Source of the DNA: Volutella citrinella
Lineage: Eukaryota; Ascomycota; Sordariomycetes; Hypocreales; Nectriaceae
Direction: 5' to 3'
DNA length: 64,000 nucleotides
Assembly (NCBI GenBank): GCA_034401135.1
Contig: JAWZSP010000006.1
Span: forward strand, 1,364,001-1,428,000
The first letter of the stretch is position 1. Every line of letters begins with the position of its first letter. A program made the position numbers and the translations under genes. The notes below the pieces were generated by a model, which searched no databases, was not told the origin of the DNA, and worked only from the letters and a program-made list of their open reading frames with translations. Positions 45,953 to 58,191 of this stretch are shown here, in pieces.

Positions 45953-47625
45953 ATGGCGGAGGGCGAGTTCGACTTGGGGCAGCTTTCCCCAACTCAACAA
46001 GAAGCTCTGGATCAATACACTCAAGTCACGAATCAGGAAATCGGTGAAGCCATTCCCTTACTGCGGAGATCGCAGTGGAATGTACAGGTATTATCTCCAG
46101 CTCGGTCACCTACCCATGAAGCTCGGTTACTCACCTTGATGACGGGACACAGATTGCCATTGCCAAGTTTTTCGACGGCGATGCGCCAGATCCAGTGGCA
46201 GAAGCCATCGCCGAACAGGATGTCCCACGAGAAACCGCACGACACGAAAACTTGCAGGAGAGTCTGTACGCCTCGGCCGCACGCCCCTCCCGAAGCTCTC
46301 AGAGGCAACGAACCGATCCTGCGCCGAGAATCGTCCCCCAGAACCCTGTGACGAGACGATCGCCTTGGTTGGTTGGCCTTCTTCTCGCTCCGTTTAGTTT
46401 TGGTTGGAGAGCCGCATCAACACTGCTACGCACCCTCATCTATGCCTTGTCCTTCTTGCCAGCCTCGATCCGGCCCCGCGCCGTAACAAGCCGAATTTCG
46501 ACCGGATTCCGTGGCACCAACGGGCGGCGGCCCTTGATGCCCCGAGATACGGCGGCTAGGTTCAAGCGAGAGTTTGACGAAGAGTATGGAGAAAACGAGC
46601 TGCCGTTCTTCGAAGGTGGCATTGCGCAGGCTCACGATCTGGCCAAGAAGGAACTCAAGTTCATGCTGGTGGTCCTGATGTCACCCGAGCATGATGACAC
46701 CGCGCCATTTGTCCGGGAAACATTACTTTCACCCGATGTCGTCGAGTTTATCAAGGACCCGTCCAACAACATTATCCTATGGGGAGGCAACGTGCTGGAT
46801 TCCGAGGCCTATCAAGTCAGTCAAGAATACATCTGTACCAAATTTCCATTTTCGGCACTGGTCTGCTTGACACCCAAGGAAGGAAGCACTCGGATGGGCA
46901 TTGTGAAGCGATTAGTCGGACCGATGCCTCCAGCAACCTACCTGTCCGAGCTTCGGGCTGCTCTGGAGAAGTATGGGTCTGAGCTTGCCGGAGTGCGGGC
47001 GGAGAGGACCGCCCAGGAGGTGACGAGGAACCTCCGAGACCAGCAAGACTCGGCGTACGAGCGCTCATTGGCCATCGATCGGGAACGCGCACGTCAGAAG
47101 AAGGAGACTGCCGCGGCCGCTGCTGCCGCTGAAAAGAGAGCACTAGAGGAAGCACAACAGGCTGCACGGCGCGAAGAGCGACGTCAGCAGTGGCGAGCAT
47201 GGAGGGCGACGACCATCAGGCCAGAACCCCCAGCTACAGAGAAAAGTGTAGTGCGCGTCGCGCTGAAGATGCCCGAAGAGTACGGGATTGGTCGAATCGT
47301 GCGACGCTTTGCACAGGACTCACCAATGGAGGAGCTGTATGCCTTTGTGGAGTGTTACGATATCCTGGAACAGCAGAGGGAGAACGGGGACGAGCCCGAT
47401 ACGGACCGCGAGAAACCTGAAGACTACGAGCATGAGTTCAAGTTCCGAATCGCGTCGATTCTACCGCGCATGGTCTACGAACCCAGCACGGGGGTGACGA
47501 TGGGTGAGCGGGTTGGCAAGTCAGGTAACCTGATCGTGGAACACATCGTGCCTGATTCGGAGGACGAAGATGCCGACGAAGCAGAAGATGAGGACTCCGA
47601 CTCCGACGATGATGATGAGAATTAG
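45953..47625 (+). CDS. UBX-domain protein of the Ubx2/FAF2 type
   Basis: Membrane-anchored adaptor of 535 aa that should recruit Cdc48/p97 to ubiquitinated substrates at the ER (ERAD) or lipid droplets. Exons 45953-46087 and 46153-47625. Order of parts: UBA-like domain (about 8-50, SPTQQEALDQYTQVTN), a hydrophobic hairpin (about 116-150, WLVGLLLAPFSFGW) typical of FAF2/Ubx2, a UAS thioredoxin-like domain (about 185-330), a charged coiled coil (about 330-395, DRERARQKKE) and a UBX domain (about 400-500) with LPRMVY in place of the usual FPR loop. It ends in an extreme Asp/Glu tail. Domain order matches fission yeast Ucp10 and human FAF2. The start CCATGGCG is strong but sits 2 nt after an upstream ORF. 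Confidence 0.9.
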
Positions 47626-49732
47626 AAGTGGACAGTACGAGATTCGCATAGCGGTGAAGTTCCCCCCAAACCGGCACTAACGAAGTCATACTATTGAGAA
47701 CTGGTAGCACGGATCCGACTATCAGCTAGCAGCAATAGAACAGACGGCTCAGCAATCAGATGTACCGTATATCTCCCATACGTTTCGCAACGTGCTAGAC
47801 CTGAGGTTAGTTCATGCATGTCTCAAAATTGGTAAGCGCCCCGTGTCATGTCAAGTCACGAGATTATCTCCATCCCACTGTGGGTGGGACCAGCCTTCAC
47901 AATGGTGGCATCGCAAAGCCCGGACAAGCAAAAGCTGATGTATGTACGTGCTGGTCTTGGACAGCTCGCTGAGAAGATGGTGTGGTTGGAGGCCGCTGCC
48001 CACATCGGAATTGCCCACTCTGCGGGCACAACCACGAGCCAAGGCCGGCTAGCGTATCTAGACCTGGCGGACGACACGCGTTCTCGATACTTTGGACGAA
48101 TGCAGAGGGACTTGACGATGCCAGCGTGCGGGACTGGGGCGTCATGTGCGGAGCAGGGTGAAGTCGGTGGGAGGGCCAGAGGGGGCGGATTGCGTATGCA
48201 CACAGAACACAGAGAGGGGAATCTTGAAGGGCAGGTATTTTTTTCAGAGGCTGTGCAGACTTCGGACGATACTGGGATGCTTTGGCGGATTTAGTGGCGG
48301 GTTTCGCGGGGAATACAAACCAACGCCTATGAGGGTGTGACGAAACAAGAGGCTTTTTTTTAATTAATTAGGGCGAGGCTCCGTCGATTGAGACAAGGCA
48401 AGGCGCAATCTCTCTGTTGTAGGCGTAGGCGTAGCTGATTCGACTCCCACGAACCGGTCTTCACGTCCGCTCGGTGGTCTGGCCCCCTGTAGCTCTGCAT
48501 CGCGCGAAGAGGCTCACGCAGCAAATCGAAGCGTGATCAGCAAACGTCACCCACGAGGCGATTTTGTCGGCTCGACGCCAATCTGCAAGTGGCGTGCATC
48601 CGTGTAAGTTGCCTCGATAAAGTGTTAGCTCGGGGGGGCTTCCAGCGGATCCAGCTCCCACGTCGCCAAGGCCCCCCAGACGCCAGCGCTCCGCTAATAG
48701 CTGCGTGGGAGGCTGTGGGAGCAGCCGACTTCCCCTGTCGGGCCTGCCCTGCTCGGGCTGTTCTGATTCCTCAACGGCACCAAAAGCGGGTCACGCTGCC
48801 TCTAGCCTTGTCGGCCGTGAAGCGGCTACTTGGCCTACGTACGTATTGGGGATTCGTCACCCCAAGCCAAACGGAAGGAGGCAAAGCAGCACGACAAGCG
48901 AGGCCAAGCTGTGCGTAGGACCAAGCTTGTGTTTGGAGCACAAAAACCTAGTGACAACCACCAATCTGCGCCATCGCCAGCTTGTTCCTGTCCGCCCCAA
49001 ACGTCGAGCCTGTTGGTTGCCAGGCACTCACTCCGCTCATCTCCATCCTTCCCCCCCAGCGCTGAGCCACCGCTTTGGTGCTGTGTCAGAGCCAACACCG
49101 GACCAAACACCCAGAAACAAACCCCGGCTCTAGTTAATCCCAGACATCGGCGCGCCAATTGGGAGCCGGGCACTTCAGGCCACTGCGGTGAACTGGGTGA
49201 CAAAGAGGCACCACCAACCAACCCCGACCTGACCAGAACTGAGGAGGCATCAGGCACTCGGCCTTCAGGGTCCATCCGTAACCTGACCGGTTCCCCTGGC
49301 GCTTCCTCCTTCCCCGAGGACAGAACGTACTGTAGCACTGAGCGAGGATCACTGCGCAATCCTGTGTGGCCTGGTCTGCTCTGCTCTGCTTGTTTGCCAA
49401 GCTTCCCAACTGGGCTAACTAACTAACTGTCCTGCCTTACCGAACGACGCCAGGCCCGGGTCCCCAGACGGCGCGGTTCTCCCCTCGCGCGCTCGCCCTC
49501 ACCCCAACATCCGACGCTTCTTCTGGAACCCCCCCCCCCCCGACTCATTTCACTCTGCTGCTGCATCGCCTATCCCTCCCCGACCGTCTCACCGTGCGAC
49601 CCCTCGAATCCGGCCCTCTCCTCCCGCTCGTCTCTCCTCCGAGGTTGCCGGCGCGCCGTCCGCCCCCTTCCTTCGCTCTTCACCATCACATATCCGCGCG
49701 CCGCCCGCTGTGGCGCAAGCTCACCAGCAGCC
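47626..49732. other. Intergenic UBX gene to LSB5
   Basis: 3' flank of the UBX gene, then upstream region of LSB5. The last 300 nt are pyrimidine-rich and free of ATG, consistent with a leader, and include a run of 13 C. The plus ORF 48830-49426 (198 codons) has leader-like composition and is not annotated. Confidence 0.45.
49529..49541 (+). repeat. Poly-C run
   Basis: Thirteen consecutive C in the pyrimidine-rich stretch before LSB5; length may be subject to sequencing error. Confidence 0.8.
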
Positions 49733-51572
49733 ATGAAGTCCATGAAGAGCCTCAGCGTCAACAAGATGCTGGGCAGCATCCGGAGGAAGGCCAGCACCAC
49801 CGTATCTGCCCGTACGCATCTTCCCCTTCCGTCTCTTCTTGTCGCGCCCTCCCCCTCCCACCCGCTGACGACTCGCACCCTCCAGGTACTGGTGAAGCCT
49901 CGTCCGCATTCGCGGCCGCCACAACGCCCGCCTCGACACCCGAGAAGACAGCCCACGACAGTGTGGTGCGTTTTATCTGCCTACATGCCGGGGCGCATAG
50001 AATCCCTTGCTGTCCAAGGTGCTCTATGCACGATGTGCCGTGCTAACTCGGTAGTACAGAAAGCTTTCTGTGAGTCTGGCGGAAAGACACAGGTACGTAC
50101 CTTGTTCAGTTCAAATTGTTGGCACGCGAGCTCCCTTGGCTCCGTTGCTCTGTATAATCCATACCTCACTCCTTAACAAATCGCTAACTTTTGATTGCTA
50201 TTTTTAAAGAACGATGAAGTCCTCTTCCTGCCTCCGATCGTCGATGCCGCCGAATCCTCTCCCGCTGCGGCCGCCGAATGCGCGCGCATGATCCGCAAAT
50301 ACCTGTCGAAAGACTACATCAGCCGTCCGTCATGGCAGTACAACGCCATTATGCTCGTTCGCATCCTGACGGACAATCCTGGATTCACATTCACCCGAAA
50401 TATCGACCAAAAGTTCGTCGACACGGCTCGCGCACTCCTCAGGGGCGGCCGTGATCCCAGCGTCCATCAGATTCTTATGGAGACCCTGGAAGACTTCGAG
50501 CGCACCAAGGAGTACGACGAGAATCTGGCACTTCTTGTTGCAATGTGGAAGAAGGAGAAGGATAAGTCGGGTTTCCGCGGAGTCAGTCAAAACCCATATG
50601 AGTCTAATGATTGCTTGGCCATTCAATAGTGCTAACCAAGCCAAACAGCCACCACGCTCCCAGCATGCTGCTGCCATGAACCAACCACCCATAAACCCTC
50701 ACTCGCAAAACTACTTCGCTCGTAACCACACCAACAAGCGCCTCCCCGACCCTGTCGAGCTGGTCAGCCGCCTAGAGGAGGCCCGCACCTCAGCCAAGCT
50801 CCTGGAGCAGGTGGTCATGAACACGCCCCCGGCCGAGTTCCTAGACAATGACCTCATCAAGGAGTTTGCAGACCGCTGTCTCAGTGCCTCCCGTAGCATT
50901 CAGGGCTACATGACTTCGGAGAACCCATGCCCTGATAATGACACTATGGAGAGCCTCATTGACACCAATGAGCAACTGCAGACAGCCCTCAATCAGCATA
51001 AGCGTGCCGTTCTGAACGCTCGAAAAGCCCTGGGCCTGGGGCTTCCTGCCGAGAACGATTCCCCCGTCCCCACGCCACCTCCCAATGGCAACCATCGTTC
51101 ATCGGAATGGGAGGACAACCAGCCGTTGGCAAACCTCTATCCCGCTGGCAAGGGCAAACAGGCTGAAGGGTATGCTCCGCCTCCAGGTCCGCCTCCTGGT
51201 GTCGCTGCTGCCTCGGGCTCGGGCTCCGGCTCCGGCAGGCCGTTGGCAGATGAGCCACTCGAGAACCCGTTCGAGGATCCCAAGGACCTCCAGCCTACAG
51301 GCGGGTCGTCCAGTCGCGACCCCAGAGCACCGGGAGGTTTCGACAGCGATCAGCGCCTGGGATATGAACCATTTCACCCCGGGTTTGGAGGATCCGAGAG
51401 CCAGTCCAAGGCTCCAGCTGGCGGAAGTGGCAAGGCGGCGGCGCAAGCACCGGGGCCATCTGTCTCCCCCGATCTAGATGGCCCAAAGCGGCCAGCCAAG
51501 TACGACGTCTCTGACGATGACGACCTCTACGACGCGCCAGCAAAGAAGAAGGAGCCAATGTCCAGGTACTAG
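49733..51572 (+). CDS. LSB5: VHS-GAT domain protein Lsb5
   Basis: Adaptor linking endocytic cargo, ubiquitin and the actin regulator Las17; acts at the cortex and endosomes. Exons 49733-49811, 49886-49965, 50060-50092, 50210-50581 and 50649-51572 give 495 aa. The VHS domain spans about 45-185: the 33-nt third exon (KAFCESGGKTQ) joins NDEVLFLPPIVDAAES exactly as in Lsb5-type proteins. The GAT helical bundle is at about 215-310 (LVSRLEEARTSAKLLEQV, LQTALNQHKRAVLNAR). The C-terminal part is Pro/Gly-rich with an NPFEDP motif and the acidic end VSDDDDLYDAPAKKKE. The last intron uses the less common donor GTCAGT but has a good GCTAAC branch site. The N-terminal basic segment (residues 1-25) could contact membrane. 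Confidence 0.88.
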
Positions 51573-54500
51573 GGAGGACGGACTAGCTCGGAGTGAGTGT
51601 TCTGAGAGCAGATGGGCATTAGATTCAAGACTACTCGAAAGACCGTGGAACATGACTGTCCCTCAACTCACGACCAGGGATTGGCATTGTCGGTGGATGA
51701 GAAGCATTCTTTCATCAGAGAGTCGTTCGCGAGCTTAAACATAGCGATAAGCAGGCGTACGGTTGGTTCAGATCATGTTTAGTTCGAATGATTTTGCAGC
51801 AAATGTATCTGTGCACGATGGGTAATTATGGACTTGCCTGAGATACGTCGTAGGGGGAGGGAGGATTACTTGCCCAGTCTGCAGGGCCTACCGGTTAGGT
51901 AGGTGGATACTCGCAACCGATACCCAAGCAAGTAATTAGCTTTCATAGCAGAAGAAAATGCATGGATGCCATTGGATACCATTGAGGATCATGCCAGCCG
52001 CCAAAGATGGGGAGTTTTGTGAAGCCTCCACCCCGGCAGCTTGGGTCCGAATGTGATAGCTCGCGACACCCGGACATTTAGGCCGCGGCAGCTTCCGCCG
52101 CGCGAACCGAGCCCAGGGTTGTATTGCACAGTCTTGTAATGGAGAGGGGTTGCGTGTACGTAGTAGCCCAACCAACCCCCGATACCTCGTACAGATCTGG
52201 ACGTCCAAGTTCCGAGGGGCACAGACGAGGGGCGCGAACATGGAGAACAAGAAAGGTAGGGCAAGTAAGAGTCGTCTGAGATTGTCTTGTTCTGTGAGGG
52301 TAAACGGACCCAGCACTGAGCAAGTAATGGTTGAACAGCATTGTCGTGTCACCACGCTGCGAGATGCAGCTTGTCCTCTCGTTCAATATGAGTTTTGAAA
52401 CGACAGAACTGGAATGGCCATCCTGTGGCGGCTGGAGGGATATTAGCATTTCAATTGTCACTCTTAAGTAGCTTCTGGTGTTCCGTGTTGCCAAGGCCAG
52501 GTCTGGTAAGACGTTGCACAGGCTCTTGTCGCACGAATGTGGTAGGGGAGATGAAATGGTACGGGCAGTAGTGTAGGTGGGAGAATCTGGAACCCAACCG
52601 AGTTGAAGTCACATTGAGCTAATTTGCGGAAATGCCAAACCTCGACGGCGATGCACATGGCACGTAGCTGAGACAGGCACTGGGGCGAAACAAGCCAAGC
52701 CACGCGAGAGAGCAAGACAGAGTGCCAGAGGCACAGACAGGTTGAAACGAAACAAGAGAAGTTATGTGTTCACTTGAATTTGAGCTTGCCGATATTCGGT
52801 ATAGCGAAATCCAGCATGCTGGGGGCAACGACGGCAGTTGGAGAACTTCAGATCGTTCCCTTGCTGCGGCAATCCAGCCAGATGAGGATAATTGAGCCCT
52901 CACGGAACCGTGAGTGTTCAAAGTTGATGAAATACACACGAAAATAAAGCCAGGATGGAGGGCCAAGCGGTTACTTCGAGGCGCCATGTGTGCACAGACG
53001 GCCGGCGGCTCCGTCACGTTTCTTGGAGAGCAATGAGGATTGACAGCCCGCCTGCCCCTCGCTCATTTAGGATGAGTCAAATATGCCGAACCAGTCGCAT
53101 CACGACGGTATGCGCATCAAGCAGGGAGGCCCTGGGTGCTGCGCGGGCAAGCCTGCGTGACACGCTACGTACTGTCTGTCTGTCTGTGCAGAGGCAGAGG
53201 AAGGTTCTCTTGCAGCACTAGCGCTGTGTAGCGTTGCGGGTTTGCTCAAGCTAGTCGGCCAGTGGTGTTCGGCCTAATTACTGTATGTGCAATACACGGC
53301 GGCTTTGCCATCGTTGGTGGCTTGACCCCTGGTACAATATCGACTCTGTCGGCAGACTAGACTGAGAGTGCAGTGGGTGAACTTTTGACTGCAGGACTGC
53401 AGGCTTGTTGTTGAGCATATGGGTATGGTTGTGTCTGTCGGACCGCAAGCTCGCAACGCATGGCGGTGGCACGTCGACGTATCTTTACAGGGATCCTGAC
53501 AAGGAAGCCACAGGGCGATGATGATCATAGCAGGCAATCCAGAAGAAACACCAGGCCCCAGAAGCGAGACCAGGTGCTTCGGGAATTGGGCGGGGGATTG
53601 TTATCGGGTGTGGCTCCCGACAGTGGCAGCCATGTTGCATTCAGTGCTCGGCGGCCGGTCCCAGCAGTCTGGGTCACCGTTGAGTCTTGTTGACAGCCCA
53701 TTGCGGGATGGTCATGGTCATGGTCAGTTGGTCTCCGTCAGGCTAGGCCGGAAATTGTTGCAAACCGGGCCAGGCGCCGGTGGCCATGGCGTGGCTGTTT
53801 CGAAAGCAGATCGGAGTTTGGGGTCAGGAATACAAAGGGCATACCGGTACATCACCTCTGTGGCGGTGTGATTTGGGAGAAGCGAGGACACGACAGTGGT
53901 CCGCAATGCGTTTGATGGGTGGATGGGTGGAAGGAGCGGGGATGACGTACTCGCAAGGGAAGGCAAGGGCTGGCTGCGCAGTTAGGCGAGATGGACAAGG
54001 CCAACAAGGAGGAAGTCGCAGCCGATCTGCCACTACCCCATTGCCAAACTACTAGGAATTATGTACTATGCAGTATTCAGCACCTCCAGCACCGAGGCCA
54101 TCAATTACTGACATCCGTTGAAGATGTTCCAAACATTCTAGTAATTAACCCAGCTGCCCAGTACTCAGCCGGTGGACTCACTCCTCGTCGCTACCTACTC
54201 AAATGAAGAATCCCTTGGAATACGACCCTCTGGTGCATCATGGCCTGGCATGCCTGTCGTAGTCAGCTCGCAAACACACTCCAACATGGATAAGCGTCAT
54301 CAGAACCACCGTTCCACACCACATCCATCACCCATCACGCTACTGCACCGATGCAGCATGACAGGCATGTGCTACTGGATGTTAGCTCCAAGGGGGGCCA
54401 AGCGAGGCTGCGAGAGTGTCGTGGCAACGCTCAAATTCTTCGTCTTGGGCCCGAATCGATACTGTGCCAGACATGCCCAGGTCCAAGTTTGCAACTTCGC

Positions 54501-56537
54501 GCCTGGGTCCAGGTCGACCAAGCTCCAAATCCAGGTCTAGGTCTACGCCCTGTCATTACGACCCGCTGCGACATCTGTCGCGCCCCGTCATGCCAGCTCA
54601 CTTGACCTTCTTCAGACAACGTCGACAAGCATCTCGCTTGTACGCCTGGAGGCTGGAGCTGCAACCATGACCGCGTCACGGCCACCGCTCACTCTCTACC
54701 CTAGCCTGGTGGGCAGGGCTGCAAGAAGCCCAGGTTGCTAGAATCCAGAGACGCATCGTAATTGCCGGCATGCACAGCCCAGACAGACCAGCTCGCGGAT
54801 GCCGCCATTGAGCACAGAAACCGATCTTGCCTCGACACCCTCCCAAGGCTTCCCTGCCCCGGCCTCCACATTACCCGCCTCCTAGTCGATGCGGGTGCGA
54901 AACGAACGACAGTGGCAGCATCGAAGAAGCATCAATGTGGGCCGTCCGTGACTCCACCACTCAAGCCTACTGCTGCGATTGGCTCCTCAGAGTGCGCCAC
55001 GAGGAGACCAGGCGGGCCCACGGATTCCCCAAACAGCTGGGCCTTATGCCCGCTTTGGGACATTCTTGCGAATGCTTCAACGACTTTCACTGGAGCGGAG
55101 ATGAATCGCCTACCAAACCTTCATCAGAAAGGACGCAACATGCCCATATACCACGCACGCATGCATAAGTCTCCAGACTGGGCGGGTTTATCAACGCACT
55201 GAGCGGCATCGAAACCAAACCCCGGTAGGCTCGCTCGTGTTTGACTATGACTACTAAGTTGGTTGTTGTCCAGGCATCGTGGTATGCCCCAACGGCGCCG
55301 CCATTTCTCAGGGTCCCAAAGACATGGAGTATCTGCCATCAGACCACCTCTTCCCAGCGAAGCTAACTGAATTCGGTCCGCTACATATCCCGCCACAATC
55401 ACTAGCTCCCGAGACGCCGCGATGAAGGCAATGACAGCCCCAGGCACGCGCCCTCGGTCCGGCGACTAGCTCTTATTCAGTGAATAACCTGCGCAGGATG
55501 CTCATGTTATAGGCTCGCTGAGCGGCCAGGAATCCTTCGCTACCTCTCACCAGCTTGCCTTGCTTTATTTGAGACTTGAAACCCGCCGCATTTGCGGTGA
55601 CGGGTTGTCCTTCTGCATCTTGGAACTCGGCCGTGGTTCTGAGACATCTGAACCGGACACCACTCTCAGCCCCCCCTCCCAAAGGTGCTCGGCCCTATCC
55701 TTGCCCCTCGTCTTGACTCCATCCCGTCCTCTGCATTGCCAGCAGAGCCCAATCCCACAGCTCGGGCACCTCCCTTGGAAGCGCCTCTTGGGCAGATCGG
55801 GTGTTGTATGCGACATCTAACCTGGGCCACCCCACGCCCTTGTCAGTCAACGTCCACCAGGCCTGAGGAGGTGGCTTGTTCTCCCGCTTGCTCCGCAACC
55901 ATCACTGGCCTGTCCCGGCATCTGGATCCCCTCCATACCACCTTCAAAAAGTTTGACAGGCTTCAAATTAAACCCGATTCCCTGCTGTGTTGTCCTTCTC
56001 CGCTCGACTGCTGTGGTCCTTGCTAGTAAAGGGCTCGGCCACTAGAGCCGAGAATCCAGGAGCCCGCAAGATTGAGCGTTCGTTGTCGCCCACATGACAA
56101 GCGAGCGACCTGACTTGAATCTCAAGTGCCGCGAGGAGAGTTCCCACCATTTCTCCTCATTTGCCTAACAGGCTCGATCGACGGCGCTACGTTGAGCCAC
56201 TCGCACATCCCGGTACCTCGCTTTCCCCCCAGAGCCCCTAGCCTGCCTTAGTGTCGTCCTCGTTGGCATAGCTCAGGGCTTTACTCTTCTCACCTGCATA
56301 CATACACGCACCTCCACCCTGTCTATCCATACATACCCGACTCCATCACCAATCCCACCTCTTGGCGGGCATCCACATCACATATGTGTGTTTGGAGGCT
56401 GCCCGTCTCTCTGCTAGAACATGCTGTCGTCGACCAAGACCTTACATTCCCCTTGCTCCCTCACACTTTCCTTATGTCTCCCATCCAGTATACCACCATC
56501 ACCTCTCACTTCTCCTCCACCCCGGCCACCTTGTCAC
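51573..56537. other. 5-kb gene-poor stretch
   Basis: No ORF above about 150 codons and none with believable composition; ORFs overlap on both strands. No tRNA, rRNA or transposase signal recognised. The last 380 nt are pyrimidine-rich and look like the leader of the F-box gene. A small minus ORF at 55473-55682 is marginal. Confidence 0.45.
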
Positions 56538-56578
56538 ATGGCCTACACACCAAGGGGCTCACCTCCAACCATCTGTGA
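56384..56578 (+). promoter_or_regulatory. Upstream ORF overlapping the F-box gene start
   Basis: A 64-codon frame starting at ATG 56384 runs through the proposed F-box start at 56538 in a different frame. It could reduce translation of the F-box protein if included in the transcript. Confidence 0.35.
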
Positions 56579-58191
56579 CTCGCTGGGTCGGCTCAGCCCA
56601 GAGCTTCTAGCCCTTATTTTTGAACAGGTACGTGTTTCATGTTAGCACTTTTTGTGATTGTGCGTTGCTAATAAGTCGCCTACAGCTTCGAGCACTTGAG
56701 CCAGCTTCGCTTTCATCTGTGTGCCTTGTGTCGAAGAGATTCTACGCCATTGCGACCCCCATATCCTACCGTTATCTATCATTGAACTCCCGCTTAGTTG
56801 CTGCAGGTGCTGAACAGGAGTACCCTGCCGCCTTCCGTAATATTACTGCCTATACCAATCACGTTGTAGTGCCCAGTAACTTAGACCCGGAGGGCATCAC
56901 ACGGGCCTTGGGCTGCATCCAGAGGCTCAGCTCCATAAAGTATGCTCATTCCACGGTTGACATTCCGAGTTTCACTGACACTTGGGTGGTCAGATGGCGA
57001 TTCATTGACACAGACCCTCACAACAAAGGCCTATGGCTGCCGGCGGACATCCTCGACGTGGACAAGAGTCGCTATCAAAACACCAAGCTCATAGTCGAGC
57101 ATCTTCCTCTTTGCGAGTTCGAAAACTACCTTCGGGATGTCTACACCCAATCCATTGTCCCACGGCACCTAACGTCCCTTCAATTGGCCCCTCCTCATCG
57201 AACCTTGACGACCCGCCTCGGGTCTTTGAAGCGCATCCTCCTTGAATCCACGAATCTTCGAACTCTGCATTACGAGGGACGCGGACAGGGCGTTGGATTT
57301 AGTTTCCAATCCACGGAGCGTATGCCTGCATTTGTTCATCTATATTTACGGTCCTACGATTGGCAGCATTCGGCAGCAGACGTCCGAATCCACTGGGACT
57401 TTTCCCGGATCAGGTCTCTTGAGCTCATATCGTCGCCAGTCTACAATTTCTTGCGATCCATTGAGTTCGACGATTTGGCCAGCCTTCACACTCTGCATGT
57501 CGATGACTACAGCGCGCACCTTCAAGATAGGAGACAAGAAGCAACCGAAGGCCTCTATCTCTTGATCAAGAACCACGTCCAGGCGCTGGAAGTGCTTGAT
57601 ATCAGTTGTCACACTCAACTATTCCCCGTGGATGCGATACTAACACATCGTCACTCGTTGCGAGTCTTGCGGTTCAGAGACCATGTGGGTTTCGCTGAGG
57701 ATGATCGGAAATGCCCGACCTTGAGGCAGGACGACCTGCTCCTCTTGTCGCGGCACTTGCGCCTGGTCCATACACTGGAGTTGGATATGGACTTCAATTT
57801 CTGCAACCCACCCGCATTTCTGCGAGCCATCTGCGCTTTCCCAGCACTTCGGTCACTTGTGATTCATGTGCAGACTCTCGTTCAGCCCCTCGAGGATGGT
57901 GAAGCGGGTGTGGACGGCGACTACGATGCTGCTATGCAGACATTCCGCTTCTTAGTCAACGCACAACACCAATCCGGGTCCAAGACATCATGGAAGTCCA
58001 TTACCATTAATGTTGGCGGCTGGCGCAGGGTAATGGTCCGTCGGCTGGGGAGTGCGTGGCGGGAGAAGAACGAGATGGGGATATTTGCAGAACGGTGCTT
58101 CGTTCTAGAGCAGGATAACGAAGGACGTATGAACGCTCGAGAAGAGATGTGTTCTGAGGACGGTAGCCGCATGCCCAGCCCCAGCCCCTGA
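56538..58191 (+). CDS. F-box protein of unknown target
   Basis: Likely substrate receptor of an SCF ubiquitin ligase, 531 aa. Exons 56538-56627 and 56686-58191, the intron (GTACGT..CTACAG, branch GCTAATAA) lying inside the F-box. The F-box occupies about residues 16-60: LGRLSPELLALIFEQ then LRALEPASLSSVCLVSKRF and ATPISYRYLSL. The remainder has irregular Leu-rich segments (FVHLYLRSYDW, LEVLDISCHTQL, LVHTLELDMDF) suggesting a degenerate LRR-like substrate domain, as in many fungal F-box proteins. An in-frame ATG at 56421 could add 39 residues, but they read as pyrimidine-rich leader. The gene stands alone between two long gene-poor stretches. The target cannot be predicted. Confidence 0.85.

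Noticed and set aside
45265..46047. 260-codon plus ORF before and into the UBX gene
   Set aside because: Runs out of frame into the first UBX exon and overlaps an opposite-strand ORF; no recognisable domain.
48421..48460. Possible tRNA B-box-like string (TGATTCGACTCCCACGAACC)
   Set aside because: No matching acceptor stem, A box or anticodon arm could be folded around it on either strand.
48830..49426. 198-codon plus ORF upstream of LSB5
   Set aside because: Low-complexity Pro/Ser/Arg leader-like translation, overlapped by a 174-codon minus ORF; no domain.
55473..55682. Minus ORF ending in a helical-looking AAQRAYNMSILRRLFTE
   Set aside because: Looks slightly protein-like, but only 69 codons, no upstream exon found and no family recognised.
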